From: Anoxybacillus amylolyticus
GTDB taxonomy: Bacteria; Bacillota; Bacilli; Bacillales; Anoxybacillaceae
DNA: 64,000 nt
Reading direction: 5' to 3'
Assembly (NCBI RefSeq): GCF_001634285.1
Contig: NZ_CP015438.1
Coordinates: 2,306,001 to 2,370,000, forward strand
The position numbers and the translations under genes were made by a program. The notes beneath the pieces were generated by a model, which was not told the origin of the DNA, ran no database searches, and saw nothing but the letters and a program-made list of their open reading frames with translations. Shown piece by piece: positions 53,939 to 62,566 of this stretch. The first letter of the stretch is position 1, and every line of letters begins with the position of its first letter.

Positions 53939-55513
53939 TTGTTCCGCATTTTAGTGTCTGATTCGATGAGCGAGGAAGGATTGGCGCCCTTACGAAAATC
54001 CGAACAAATTGAAATCGTGCAAAAAAAGGTGACAGAAGTCGAACACCGCCTTCATGAGTTTGATGCGTTGCTTGTTCGCAGCGCGACAAAAGTAACAGAA
54101 GAGTTGCTAGAAAAAATGCCGAATTTAAAAATTGTCGGCCGTGCTGGAGTTGGCGTCGATAACATTGACGTCGATGCAGCAACGCGCCATGGGGTTGTTG
54201 TCATTAACGCGCCAAACGGCAATACGATTTCGACCGCTGAGCATACGTTTGCGATGATGGCAGCGCTCGTCCGCCGTATTCCCCAAGCGCACATTTCCGT
54301 CAAATCAAGGGAATGGAACCGAAACGCCTTCGTCGGCAATGAGCTATATGGCAAACATTTAGGCATTATCGGCTTTGGACGCATCGGTTCAGAGGTGGCA
54401 AAACGAGCGCGGGCGTTTGGCATGAAAGTGCACGTGTACGACCCGTTTTTAACGAAAGAACGAGCAGAGAAGCTCGGGGTTACGGTTTGTACACTTGATG
54501 AAGTGCTTGCCCTTTCCGATATTATCACGGTACATACACCGCTCACGAAAGAAACGAAAGGGTTGCTTGGCGAAAAAAATCTTGCGAAAACGAAAAAGGG
54601 AGTCTATCTATTAAACTGTGCCCGCGGCGGCATTATTGATGAAAAAGCGCTCCTTCAATTTTTAGAAAACGGGCATGTCGCTGGAGCAGCGCTTGACGTG
54701 TTCGAAAAAGAACCGCTTGGCGACCATCCGCTCCTTTCGTTTGACAACGTGATTGTAACACCGCACCTTGGAGCATCAACCGTCGAAGCACAGCTGAACG
54801 TCGCTGCACAAGTAGCGGAAGAAGTGCTGCAATTTTTAGAAGGAAAACCGGTCACTTCCTCGATTAACTTACCGACGTTATCGAAAGAAGTATACGCGAA
54901 AATTCAGTCGTTCTACACTCTTGCGAAAAAAATGGGCATCCTTGCGTCCCAGTTTATGAACATTCCCGTTCAAGAGATTACCGTTACGTATGCAGGAACG
55001 GTAGCTGATTTAGAAACGACCTATATTACGCGCAGCTTGCTTGCCGGTTTCTTACAACCGCGCGTCGCTTCGACCGTCAACGAAGTCAACGCAGCAATGA
55101 TTGCAAAAGAGCGCGGCATTACGTTCGGCGAAAAATTTTCCGACGACACGTACGGCTATGCGAACTGCATTTCGTTAACGGTATATGGCGAAAACAAAGT
55201 GTTTACGATGAAAGGAACGCACATTCCAACCTACGGCGACCGTATCGTTCAGTTTGATGGATTTTCCATTGACTTTGCGCCAGAAGGACACCTCTTATAT
55301 ATTCAGCACCATGACAAACCAGGAATGATTGGCAAAGTCGGAAACGTCTTAGGCGCACATGACGTCAACATCGCAACGATGCAAGTTGGCCGCCAAAAAG
55401 CTGGCGGAAAAGCGATTATGATGCTTTCATTAGACAAGCCGCTCGATGAAGATATGCTACAAACGTTCATCAACATTGGCGATATTGAAACCGCCAAAAA
55501 GTTGGAAGTTTGA
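53939..55513 (+). CDS. serA: D-3-phosphoglycerate dehydrogenase
   Basis: First step of serine synthesis. The 524-aa protein has a substrate domain, an NAD domain (GIIGFGRIGSEVAKRARAFG), catalytic Arg in NCARGGIIDE and His in TPHLGAST, an allosteric-substrate-binding insert and a C-terminal ACT domain (QHHDKPGMIGKVGNVLG) for serine feedback. TTG start with AAAGGAG upstream. Terminator follows. Confidence 0.96.
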   Translation: MFRILVSDSMSEEGLAPLRKSEQIEIVQKKVTEVEHRLHEFDALLVRSATKVTEELLEKMPNLKIVGRAGVGVDNIDVDAATRHGVVVINAPNGNTISTAEHTFAMMAALVRRIPQAHISVKSREWNRNAFVGNELYGKHLGIIGFGRIGSEVAKRARAFGMKVHVYDPFLTKERAEKLGVTVCTLDEVLALSDIITVHTPLTKETKGLLGEKNLAKTKKGVYLLNCARGGIIDEKALLQFLENGHVAGAALDVFEKEPLGDHPLLSFDNVIVTPHLGASTVEAQLNVAAQVAEEVLQFLEGKPVTSSINLPTLSKEVYAKIQSFYTLAKKMGILASQFMNIPVQEITVTYAGTVADLETTYITRSLLAGFLQPRVASTVNEVNAAMIAKERGITFGEKFSDDTYGYANCISLTVYGENKVFTMKGTHIPTYGDRIVQFDGFSIDFAPEGHLLYIQHHDKPGMIGKVGNVLGAHDVNIATMQVGRQKAGGKAIMMLSLDKPLDEDMLQTFINIGDIETAKKLEV

Positions 55514-55542
55514 TTCACGATACTAATAGTTTCATAGAAAAA

Positions 55543-55567
55543 GGAATGGAGCCTCCATTCCTTTTTT
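55543..55567. terminator. Bidirectional terminator between serA and hisJ
   Basis: GGAATGGA and TCCATTCC (8 bp) with a 3-nt loop and A/T flanks. Confidence 0.85.
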
Positions 55568-55589
55568 CTGTGAAACTACGCATATTCGT

Positions 55590-56402
55590 TTATCCTAACG
55601 GCACTGCTTTTCGCTCGCCTTTTTGGAACGTCATTAACTCGGTGTAGCCAACTTCTTTCGCTAATAAAATCGCCTTGTCAAAATCAGCGCCGACGTGTTC
55701 TGGGACATGGGCGTCGGACGAAAGCACGATCGGAATGTTTTTATCATAGCACATTTGCAATAGCCGCTTGTCTGGATATAGCTCGCCGACTGGCTTGCGT
55801 AGCCCTGCGGTGCTAATTTCGACGCACGTTTTCGAATTGGCAAGCGCTGTTGTTGCACGGTCGTATTGTTCGAGCAAAAACTCTTCGTCCTCTGGAACGT
55901 AGTTAAAAATTTTCACTAAATCTAAATGGCCGATAATGTCAAACAAATTGGATTCTGCTAACGTCACGACTTGGTCGAAATATTTGCGGTATGTATCATA
56001 TAAATCCCGCCGCTCCCATTCTTTTCGGTACTCTGCTAAATCAATGCCAAAATCATCGACCCAGTGAATCGAGCCAATGACGTAGTCGAACTCATAGGCG
56101 CGAATAAACGCTGCCATTTCTTCATGTTTTCCTGGCGTATAGTCCATTTCGACCGACATTTTCACATCGATTCCCGCCTCCCACGCTTCATGGAATAAGC
56201 GGACGTAATCTGCCATGTCATAATATCGGCGCTCTTCGACCCACGGGTTGGACAAAATGTTTTTTGTTTGATAAAAATGGTAGGCATGTTCAGAAATGCC
56301 GAAATGTTGAATCCCTTTTCGCGCCGCTTCATCGGTAAACTGCTTTAAATAATCCAGCGTCAACGTCCCTCGTTCTAAATGGTTATGATAGTCTGTCAGC
56401 AT
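55590..56402 (-). CDS. hisJ: Histidinol-phosphatase, PHP family
   Basis: The 270-aa protein has a PHP fold with metal ligands in DYHNHLERG (HxH), FGISEHAYHF, IGSIHWVDD, IIGHLDLVKIF and LSSDAHVPEHV. Removes phosphate from histidinol phosphate. GGGAGGAG precedes the ATG. It is separate from a his operon, as in B. subtilis. Confidence 0.93.
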   Translation of the reverse strand: MLTDYHNHLERGTLTLDYLKQFTDEAARKGIQHFGISEHAYHFYQTKNILSNPWVEERRYYDMADYVRLFHEAWEAGIDVKMSVEMDYTPGKHEEMAAFIRAYEFDYVIGSIHWVDDFGIDLAEYRKEWERRDLYDTYRKYFDQVVTLAESNLFDIIGHLDLVKIFNYVPEDEEFLLEQYDRATTALANSKTCVEISTAGLRKPVGELYPDKRLLQMCYDKNIPIVLSSDAHVPEHVGADFDKAILLAKEVGYTELMTFQKGERKAVPLG

Positions 56403-56484
56403 CTTAAACTCCTCCCGCTATGCTTTTCTTCTCATTATAGCTGCTAATGAACGGAAGGACAATCATTTTCCCGAATTTTCAAAC

Positions 56485-56571
56485 TTAGTTCGTAAGTCCA
56501 ATCATAAATAACAACCGAATGCACACTACCATTCCAGCCACCGCAAGCAACCGTTTCAACACATCCTCCAT
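56485..56571 (-). CDS. Predicted 28-aa membrane peptide
   Basis: A short frame, MEDVLKRLLAVAGMVVCIRL and then LFMIGLTN, with a very strong ribosome site (AAGGAGGAGGACGG) 5-6 nt upstream of the ATG. It would form a single membrane helix with one Cys and an Arg. Not recognised. It sits between hisJ and the 104-codon gene, both on the minus strand. The strong Shine-Dalgarno argues for translation, but a chance frame is possible. Confidence 0.5.
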   Translation of the reverse strand: MEDVLKRLLAVAGMVVCIRLLFMIGLTN

Positions 56572-56642
56572 TGCCGTCCTCCTCCTTTTGTCATCGTCGC
56601 CATATATGTATTATGTAAAAAAAGGAAGGAGTAGAACCGGTT

Positions 56643-56948
56643 TTATTCGACAGGTGAAATTAATTCGCCAAAATATCGCACTTGTACATTTTCTGTTTTC
56701 GCAACCGCAAGCAATAACTTTTTATCAAACTCATCCTCTAGCGGTTTTTCAAGAAAAAGAATATTTATTTTACTCGACGCTGAGTGAAGTAATTCATAAA
56801 ATTCATTTCGTTCCCCATATTGATCGATAAACACCCCTTTAATTACATGTTCTGTTTTTAACTGTCGGATGAAGACATTTATAATCTCGATTGCTTCTTC
56901 TATCTGTTGATTTTCCTTCATTTGATAATAAATCGCGATTGTTGTCAA
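56643..56948 (-). CDS. Resolvase-fold-like small protein, catalytic Ser absent
   Basis: A 101-aa protein; TTG at 56948 has AAAGGG 9 nt upstream. Opening LTTIAIYYQMKENQQIEEAI and the middle stretch GVFIDQYGERNEFYELLHSA resemble the N-terminal catalytic domain of serine recombinases (usual pattern IYxRVSTxxQ and a D-x(2-3)-G-R-x-EF-x-LL motif). The catalytic Ser position is occupied by Lys, and no DNA-binding tail follows. Probably a non-recombining relative; function unknown. Confidence 0.5.
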   Translation of the reverse strand: MTTIAIYYQMKENQQIEEAIEIINVFIRQLKTEHVIKGVFIDQYGERNEFYELLHSASSKINILFLEKPLEDEFDKKLLLAVAKTENVQVRYFGELISPVE

Positions 56949-57030
56949 TTGTACCAACCCTTTCCGTTAGGGTTTTCTCAAAACAGGCGATAATATTTTA
57001 ACACTTTCACAACCACGGAACAATAAAATT

Positions 57031-57039
57031 TGCTATAAT
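57031..57039 (+). promoter_or_regulatory. Extended -10 promoter of the restriction-modification operon
   Basis: TGCTATAAT at 57031-57039: consensus TATAAT with TG one base upstream. The -35 is poor. It lies 36 nt before the chosen methylase start. Confidence 0.6.
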
Positions 57040-57074
57040 GGAAACAGGACAAATGTTCGCTGGAGGTGTTCCAT

Positions 57075-58070
57075 TTGTTGTACAGGTTTATTGATCTTTT
57101 TGCTGGTATCGGAGGCATGCGGCTCGCTTTCGAACCATATGGTATTTGCGTATTTTCATCTGAATGGGATATAAAAGCACAGGAAACGTATATAGCCAAT
57201 TTTGGCGAAAAACCGTATGGAGATATACGAACCATTGATGCAAAAGATATTCCCGATCATGATATTTTGCTAGCTGGTTTTCCGTGTCAGCCGTTCTCTA
57301 TCGCAGGGGTGAGCAAAAAAAAATCATTAGGGAGACCGCATGGCTTTCTTGATGAAACACAAGGAACGTTATTTTTCGATATTGCTCGTATTTTAAAGGA
57401 AAAGCAACCACAAGCATTTTTGTTGGAAAATGTAAAAAACTTAAAAAGCCATGACAAAGGAAGAACATACCACATGATAAAAAATGTATTAGAGTATGAA
57501 CTCGGCTATACAGTGTATGACGCGGTATTGAATGCAAAAGGGCTTGTTCCACAAAACCGTGAGCGCATCTACATCGTTGGCTTTAAAAAACCGATCAAGT
57601 TTGAATTCCCTAAAATTCCCGAAAAAGGACCGGCACTTCATACCATTCTAGAAGAAAACGTAGATGACAAATATACTTTATCAGACAAATTATGGGAATA
57701 TCTTCAATCATATAAAGAAAAGCATGCCAAAAAAGGGAACGGGTTTGGATATGGACTGGCTGACCTTAACTCTTATAGCAGAACGTTATCTGCTCGATAT
57801 TATAAAGACGGTAGCGAGATTTTAATTCCTCAAAAAGGAAAAAATCCTAGAAGATTGACTCCGCGAGAGTGCGCTCGTTTACAAGGATTCCCAGAAACAT
57901 TCAAGATTGTAGTTAGCAATACCGCCGCATACAAACAATTTGGAAACAGCGTGGCGGTTCCTGTCGTACAACTCATTGCGGAAAAAATGATTCAAGCGAT
58001 TGAAAAAGACGAAATAATCGAAAACAAGCTGAATGTGAAAGAGGGAAACATGGAATATGCAACAAAATAA
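57075..58070 (+). CDS. DNA (cytosine-5) methyltransferase, Dcm/M.EcoRII type
   Basis: The 331-aa enzyme has all main C5-methylase motifs: [15 protein letters not shown] (I), [11 protein letters not shown] with catalytic Cys (IV), FLLENVKNL (VI), [10 protein letters not shown] (VIII) and [11 protein letters not shown] (X). The target-recognition region reads [12 protein letters not shown] and [16 protein letters not shown], very like Dcm and M.EcoRII, so CCWGG (or a close relative) is predicted, with the second C modified. The TTG at 57075 is preferred because the GTG at 57066 lies in the ribosome site GGAGGTG. It lacks the N-terminal regulatory extension of some EcoRII-like methylases. A/T-richer than its neighbours. 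Confidence 0.92.
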   Translation: MLYRFIDLFAGIGGMRLAFEPYGICVFSSEWDIKAQETYIANFGEKPYGDIRTIDAKDIPDHDILLAGFPCQPFSIAGVSKKKSLGRPHGFLDETQGTLFFDIARILKEKQPQAFLLENVKNLKSHDKGRTYHMIKNVLEYELGYTVYDAVLNAKGLVPQNRERIYIVGFKKPIKFEFPKIPEKGPALHTILEENVDDKYTLSDKLWEYLQSYKEKHAKKGNGFGYGLADLNSYSRTLSARYYKDGSEILIPQKGKNPRRLTPRECARLQGFPETFKIVVSNTAAYKQFGNSVAVPVVQLIAEKMIQAIEKDEIIENKLNVKEGNMEYATK

Positions 58071-59232
58071 TGGTGGAAATTTAATGAGCGCTATTGAAGC
58101 GGCCAAAACATTTGGTCGCTTTTATTGCAAAGTAATTTCTGCTAATGACGTCGATTTGACAGGGGGTCACCAAGCAGGTATTTACATTGCCAAACAAGCG
58201 TGGAACATCTTTTTTGAAAAAAAAGGAAAGAAAGGCGAGAATAAAGATAAATTTATAAAAATCTATATTGACGGTTATATTCCGTTTGACAGCCGCGTCA
58301 TTTACTATGGTAAGGGAACACGAAATGAATATCGACTTACTCGGTTTTGGAATCAATCACCTTTCCACAAAGAAGAGCAAGTCGGAAATTTAATCATCTT
58401 TATTCCGGTTGACCAAGAGAATTTTAAAGTTTGGATTTTAGACACAGAAGAAGAGATTGAACTATTTTTGAATACATTTTCTTTATCCATGATGGAAAAC
58501 CATGCTGTATACGATGAAGGCAACATAAAGGATATTGACCTGTCTGAAAAAATAGAACAAGAAATTGAAAAAGTTGCTGCTTTATTTCATGATTTTCCTG
58601 AAACAGTTCAACTTGCAGAAACAGCAAGAACCGTTCATAAACGCGTATATAAGAAAAAATCATTTTCACCTGATCAGATTCTCTTAGAGTGGGTGAAAAC
58701 CGAATATAATGTATTTAGAGCAATTGAAAAAAATGTATATAAAGACTATTTAACAATCCCCTTCAACGATTTAGAAACGCTTATTACTGTTGCCAACAGC
58801 GTGTTGAATAGAAGAAAAAGCCGTGCCGGAAAATCTTTAGAACATCATGTTGATTTTTTATTAACTTCCTTTAACATTCCATTTAGCCATCCTGGAAAAT
58901 CAGAAGGAAATAAAAAACCAGATTTTTTATTTCCCTCTAATGAGGCATACGCCAATTTTTCATTTCCTGAAAAAGATTTAATTTTCTTAGGGGTAAAAAC
59001 GACTTGTAAAGACCGATGGAGGCAAATATTGAACGAAGCAGACAGGATAAAAGAAAAACACTTATTAACGCTTCAACAAGGAATATCACCGAACCAATTA
59101 GAAGAAATGGAAACAGAAAAAGTAACTCTCGTCGTTCCCAAACCGTATCATTCATTTTATCCAGCAACGTACCAGCACAAACTATGGACGATTGAAAAAT
59201 TTATACGTTTCGCTGAAGAAAAATATAAGTGA
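58057..59232 (+). CDS. EcoRII-family type II restriction endonuclease
   Basis: A 391-aa protein overlapping the methylase by 14 nt. The N-terminal part (about 5-150) has [20 protein letters not shown], like the EcoRII effector DNA-binding domain. The C-terminal part (about 240-391) is the nuclease: KKPDFLFP about residue 288, then [20 protein letters not shown] about 312 and [13 protein letters not shown], the PD...K core and flanks of the EcoRII-C domain. EcoRII cuts CCWGG sites and needs a second site as effector. A start at ATG 58084 is also possible. Strongly A/T-rich, typical of acquired restriction genes. Confidence 0.9.
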   Translation: MQQNNGGNLMSAIEAAKTFGRFYCKVISANDVDLTGGHQAGIYIAKQAWNIFFEKKGKKGENKDKFIKIYIDGYIPFDSRVIYYGKGTRNEYRLTRFWNQSPFHKEEQVGNLIIFIPVDQENFKVWILDTEEEIELFLNTFSLSMMENHAVYDEGNIKDIDLSEKIEQEIEKVAALFHDFPETVQLAETARTVHKRVYKKKSFSPDQILLEWVKTEYNVFRAIEKNVYKDYLTIPFNDLETLITVANSVLNRRKSRAGKSLEHHVDFLLTSFNIPFSHPGKSEGNKKPDFLFPSNEAYANFSFPEKDLIFLGVKTTCKDRWRQILNEADRIKEKHLLTLQQGISPNQLEEMETEKVTLVVPKPYHSFYPATYQHKLWTIEKFIRFAEEKYK

Positions 59233-59234
59233 AA

Positions 59235-59264
59235 ACAGGTGTCCTTAAAATAAGGGACACCTGT
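59235..59264. repeat. 10-bp palindromic hairpin after the restriction gene
   Basis: ACAGGTGTCC at 59235-59244 and GGACACCTGT at 59255-59264 are perfect inverted repeats with a 10-nt A/T-rich centre. There is no T-run on either side, so it is not a classical terminator, although it separates the converging restriction gene and rsiX. Confidence 0.7.
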
Positions 59265-59268
59265 CGAA

Positions 59269-60369
59269 CTATCGAACCGGCAGCGGGTTTGGGGCGACAG
59301 GGACGGCAATTTTTTCGTTCCATCGGTATGGTCCGATATTGTCAATGTTCCCGCCCGTAAACGTCACCGATCGGAAGTGAAATTCTTTCGCTGTCAATAA
59401 AATCGCCTCTAGCATCCATTGGGACGAAGCCATATCGGCAAATGATGAGTCTTCCGTAAATTGCACAACGAGATCGTCGTGTTGTTTTTGCACAGAAGCA
59501 ATGTGCACGTCTTTCGCAATCGGCGCGTGAAATATACCTGACGCCGTCTGCATGCTTTCTAACGCTTTCTCAATGGTGGCAAACGATTGCGGCGACGGAA
59601 CTAAAAGCGTTGGTGCCCCTTCTTTTGGTGCATAGAAATAGTAGGCGCGCTGTTTTTTCGCAATCGTTAATGTTTCAAGGTGTCCCGTATTCGGCAAATC
59701 AATCCCTTTTTTCGTTTCCGTAAAAAACCGCACGCTCGTCCCGCCCATCCAACGAACCGTTTCTTCGATGCTAGCGAGAAACATTTCCTCGCCCGTAGAA
59801 CCGCTAGAGAACACAGGATGGGTGCTTGGAAGACGAACGGTCCATTCGTTGTTGCGACCAGCCGTGATAGTAACGCCTTCTAGCCACTTCGCATCTAATC
59901 CTAAGTCAACGAGTTCTGCCTTTACCGCTTCTAGTTGTTCGTTAAATGGCGTTTGCGCCTCCACAGGAATGCTTATCGGAATAACGGCTTGGGCGTTTGC
60001 ATCGGGGAGGCCGAAAACGACCGCATTTCCGCTCATAAGGGCGCGAGAAGAAACGGACGCTTCGTCTGCTTGCATCGTGCGGTTTTCGTTCGGCGCCACT
60101 TCTTTCGCTTGCATCGTCATCGACATTTCCGGCTTCTCCTTCTTGCTTTCGTTCGTCGGAGAGGAGGAAAAAAGCGATACCCCAATAAGAACAAATAAGC
60201 ACGCTGCCGCTACTGAAACAACCGCTGGAACGATGCGGAACTTCCATTTCTTTTGCTTAGAATGCGCGATTTGTTGATAAATCGCTTCTTTCGAACGGCG
60301 GTCTTTTACGCGTGGCATTTGTCGCAATAATGACTCGAGTTCTTCTTCATTCCATTGGAATTTTCTCAT
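59269..60369 (-). CDS. rsiX: Anti-sigma-X factor RsiX
   Basis: The 366-aa protein has a cytoplasmic N-terminus that should bind sigma-X (WNEEELESLLRQMPRVKDRR), one membrane helix around residues 46-68 (VPAVVSVAAACLFVLIGVSL) and a large extracellular part. Length and context match RsiX of B. subtilis. Its ATG overlaps sigX by 23 nt, which couples their translation. Confidence 0.88.
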   Translation of the reverse strand: MRKFQWNEEELESLLRQMPRVKDRRSKEAIYQQIAHSKQKKWKFRIVPAVVSVAAACLFVLIGVSLFSSSPTNESKKEKPEMSMTMQAKEVAPNENRTMQADEASVSSRALMSGNAVVFGLPDANAQAVIPISIPVEAQTPFNEQLEAVKAELVDLGLDAKWLEGVTITAGRNNEWTVRLPSTHPVFSSGSTGEEMFLASIEETVRWMGGTSVRFFTETKKGIDLPNTGHLETLTIAKKQRAYYFYAPKEGAPTLLVPSPQSFATIEKALESMQTASGIFHAPIAKDVHIASVQKQHDDLVVQFTEDSSFADMASSQWMLEAILLTAKEFHFRSVTFTGGNIDNIGPYRWNEKIAVPVAPNPLPVR

Positions 60370-60880
60370 GATGCCATCCTCCCTTCGCTGCTTCTTCCAT
60401 TTGTTGCTTCAGCCGTTTTAATGCCCGATGCTGCGTCGTTTTCACTTTGCTTTCCGTCCAGCCGAGTGTTTCCGCTGTTTCTGCAACCGATAGCCCTTGA
60501 ATAAAGCGAAGGACAACAACGAGCCGTTGGTCTACTGTACAATGACTTAAGCAACGATACATTAGCTGAATTTCCTCCCGCTGTACGGCAATTTCTTCTG
60601 GGAGTGGGCCTTTGTCGTCTTGCACTTTCCAACCATTCATTATTTTAGTGCGAAAGCTTCGTTGTTTGCGAAAAAAATCGATCGCCACATGCTTCGCAAT
60701 CGACAACAGCCACGTTTTTTCGCTGCTTCTCCCTTCAAACCGATCATATGACCGCAACACTTTTATATACACTTCTTGAACAAGGTCTTCCGCCTGTTCT
60801 CGATTCCTAACCATATAAAACAAAAACTGAAATAACTCTTGATGGTATTTTTCATACAGCTCATCGAAGACGGAGTCCAT
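60347..60880 (-). CDS. sigX: ECF RNA polymerase sigma factor SigX
   Basis: A 177-aa ECF sigma factor: region 2 (YEKYHQELFQFLFYMVRNRE, QAEDLVQEVYIKVLR, KTWLLSIAKHVAIDFFRKQR) and region 4 (LRFIQGLSVAETAETLGWTE, KVKTTQHRALKRLK). In B. subtilis it governs envelope charge modification against cationic peptides. An ECF-type promoter lies directly upstream, suggesting autoregulation. Confidence 0.92.
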   Translation of the reverse strand: MDSVFDELYEKYHQELFQFLFYMVRNREQAEDLVQEVYIKVLRSYDRFEGRSSEKTWLLSIAKHVAIDFFRKQRSFRTKIMNGWKVQDDKGPLPEEIAVQREEIQLMYRCLSHCTVDQRLVVVLRFIQGLSVAETAETLGWTESKVKTTQHRALKRLKQQMEEAAKGGWHHEKIPME

Positions 60881-60907
60881 TCATTCCCCTCCCATTCTAC
60901 TTTATTA

Positions 60908-60934
60908 GTCGAAAATCATGCTGCTTTCGTTACC
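60908..60934 (-). promoter_or_regulatory. Probable autoregulated sigma-X promoter
   Basis: GGTAAC at 60934-60929, 17 nt, CGAC at 60911-60908 on the minus strand, 28 nt before the sigX start. Matches the ECF consensus TGTAAC, 16-17 nt, CGAC with one mismatch. Confidence 0.7.
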
Positions 60935-60953
60935 ATCACATAATAAAAAAAAA

Positions 60954-60979
60954 GGAAGAATACGAGATAATATTCTCCC
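60954..60979 (-). terminator. Terminator of the cobalamin cluster
   Basis: GGGAGAATA and TATTCTTCC (one G-T pair) around an 8-nt loop, then a long T-run on the minus strand, just after the adenosyltransferase stop. Confidence 0.8.
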
Positions 60980-60991
60980 TTTTTCCGTTCG

Positions 60992-61564
60992 TTATTGCTC
61001 GCCTTTCTCTCGAAACACAATCGCGCTTCGTTCGTATTCAACATCCGGAACACCTAGGCGAGCGTTAATGACGCGAGCGACGGCGAAAAAGTAGTCGGAT
61101 AGGCGGTTGACGTATTGCAAGACAATGTCATTAATCGGCTCGGCCTTGCTGAGCGACACAATGCAGCGCTCCGCCCTTCTCGTCACCGTCCGCGCGACAT
61201 GAATGGCGGCTGCCGCTTTTGAACCGCCTGGCAAAATAAACTTCTCTAATGGCGGTGCTTCTTTGATATATGCATCGATTCGCTCTTCTAAAAACGTCAC
61301 CATCTCTGCCGTCACTTTATACGGAAGCTTTCCATTCACAATCGCTAAATCGCCGCCGCAATCAAACAGCTCGTGCTGAATTTTTTGCAATTCGGCATAA
61401 ATGTCTTGAAACGCTTCCCCGTCAAGGAGCGTCATCGCTTGGCCGACGAACGAGTTCACTTCATCCAACGTCCCATACGCCTCCACGCGCAAATGGTCTT
61501 TATCGACGCGCCCTCCGATTAAACTCGTTTTCCCTTTGTCCCCTGTTCTTGTATACAACTTCAT
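60992..61564 (-). CDS. Cob(I)alamin adenosyltransferase, PduO type
   Basis: Transfers the adenosyl group of ATP to cobalamin. The 190-aa protein opens MKLYTRTGDKGKTSLIGGRV and has VEAYGTLDEVNSFVGQA and the VARTVTRRAERCIVSL motif with the conserved Arg and Glu. GGGGGAAGAGG precedes the ATG. Last gene of the salvage cluster and followed by a terminator; its counterpart in B. subtilis is YvqK. Confidence 0.93.
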   Translation of the reverse strand: MKLYTRTGDKGKTSLIGGRVDKDHLRVEAYGTLDEVNSFVGQAMTLLDGEAFQDIYAELQKIQHELFDCGGDLAIVNGKLPYKVTAEMVTFLEERIDAYIKEAPPLEKFILPGGSKAAAAIHVARTVTRRAERCIVSLSKAEPINDIVLQYVNRLSDYFFAVARVINARLGVPDVEYERSAIVFREKGEQ

Positions 61565-61577
61565 TTCCTCTTCCCCC

Positions 61578-61988
61578 TTATTTCATACGCTCCGCTAGCC
61601 CGCACCAAATGCGGTCCACGCGGGTGCATTGTTTCACTAATTGTTGATAGCACCATCCGGTCACATCGCGCCAATGCCGCTCCTCTTTTTCCATCGGCAC
61701 AATCCCTTGCGTAATGTCGCAACCAATCCAAACGACGTGCCGCCCTTCCGCTTCGCTCTCCCACTCGCACCACGTCTGAAAAAACGACTCCCAATACGCT
61801 CGTTCCGGCAACTGGCGAATCAATGCTTCCAATCCTTCGAAAATTACCGTACGCGCATTGATTTCGTGCGGCAAAAACGGCGCTTGCGTATAGCCGCTGC
61901 ACCAAACGTGCGCTACTTCTATCAATCGGTAATGCTCTACAACCCATTTTCGTTTTCCTTGAAACGCACCGCCGACAACGAAATGCAT
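61578..61988 (-). CDS. CobU-like protein, guanylylation His missing
   Basis: A 136-aa protein. The P-loop reads VVGGAFQGKRKWVVEH (CobU: GGxRSGKS), and the C-terminal half ITQGIVPMEKEERHWRDVTG, then WCYQQLVK and RIWCGLAERMK closely follows the CobU pattern (GxGIVPxxxxxRxFRD, NQ, AGLP). The His-containing block that receives GMP in CobU is absent and the protein is about 50 residues shorter than the intact copy at 63291. It may be a cobinamide kinase only, or a pseudoenzyme. The ATG at 61988 (GGGAGGGG upstream) overlaps the end of cobC by 52 nt. Confidence 0.75.
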   Translation of the reverse strand: MHFVVGGAFQGKRKWVVEHYRLIEVAHVWCSGYTQAPFLPHEINARTVIFEGLEALIRQLPERAYWESFFQTWCEWESEAEGRHVVWIGCDITQGIVPMEKEERHWRDVTGWCYQQLVKQCTRVDRIWCGLAERMK

Positions 61989-62566
61989 CGCTTCCGCCCC
62001 TCCCATCGCTCCGTTGTCGATAATAACGTAAATCCGCCGCCAAACGGCACCGTCCATTCCCAAAACGGCTTTTCCTCCGGCGCATAACGCGCTAATACAT
62101 AGCGAATCGATCCGCCATGCGTCACAATGGCAATATGCGAAGCCGAACGCTGTTTCGCAAGCGCAATCGTTTCCGTCAGCGCTTTTTCGATTCTCGCTTG
62201 AAACTCGCGATAATGCTCCCCATTGGGCGGTGCAACACCAAACGGGGAATCGAGCCATTTTCTATACTCTTCTACTTCTTTCAACTCCGCATACGTTTTT
62301 CCTTCCCAATCGCCAAAATTTATTTCGCGCCAAGCGCTTCGTTCATATACAGGAAGCGTTTCTGCAAATAAGAGGCGACACGTTTGTCGGCATCGCTGCA
62401 AATCGCTCGTGACGACGAAATCAGGCGAACACGTAACGGAAACGCTCCGAAGCCGAGCAATTTCCCGTTCTAAAAGCGGCACATCCGAAAAACCGATGTA
62501 CCGCTTTTCTTCGTTTTCCTTTGTTATGCCGTGACGAACGAACGTAACAGCCAAATGAGAAACCAT
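61937..62566 (-). CDS. cobC: Alpha-ribazole phosphatase (histidine phosphatase)
   Basis: A 209-aa member of the phosphoglycerate-mutase-like family. Catalytic motif FVRHGITKENEEKRY (RHG) near the start, INFGDWEGKTYAEL and THGGSIRYVLARY with the second His. In cobalamin salvage it dephosphorylates the alpha-ribazole moiety. Its place between cobS and CobU-like genes supports the call. ATG at 62566 with GGAGGG upstream. Confidence 0.85.
   Translation of the reverse strand: MVSHLAVTFVRHGITKENEEKRYIGFSDVPLLEREIARLRSVSVTCSPDFVVTSDLQRCRQTCRLLFAETLPVYERSAWREINFGDWEGKTYAELKEVEEYRKWLDSPFGVAPPNGEHYREFQARIEKALTETIALAKQRSASHIAIVTHGGSIRYVLARYAPEEKPFWEWTVPFGGGFTLLSTTERWEGRKRCISLSAVRFKENENGL

Noticed and set aside
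56519-56830. Plus-strand frame opposite the resolvase-like gene
   Set aside because: Shadow of the minus-strand genes; no ribosome site and low-complexity Ser/Leu runs.
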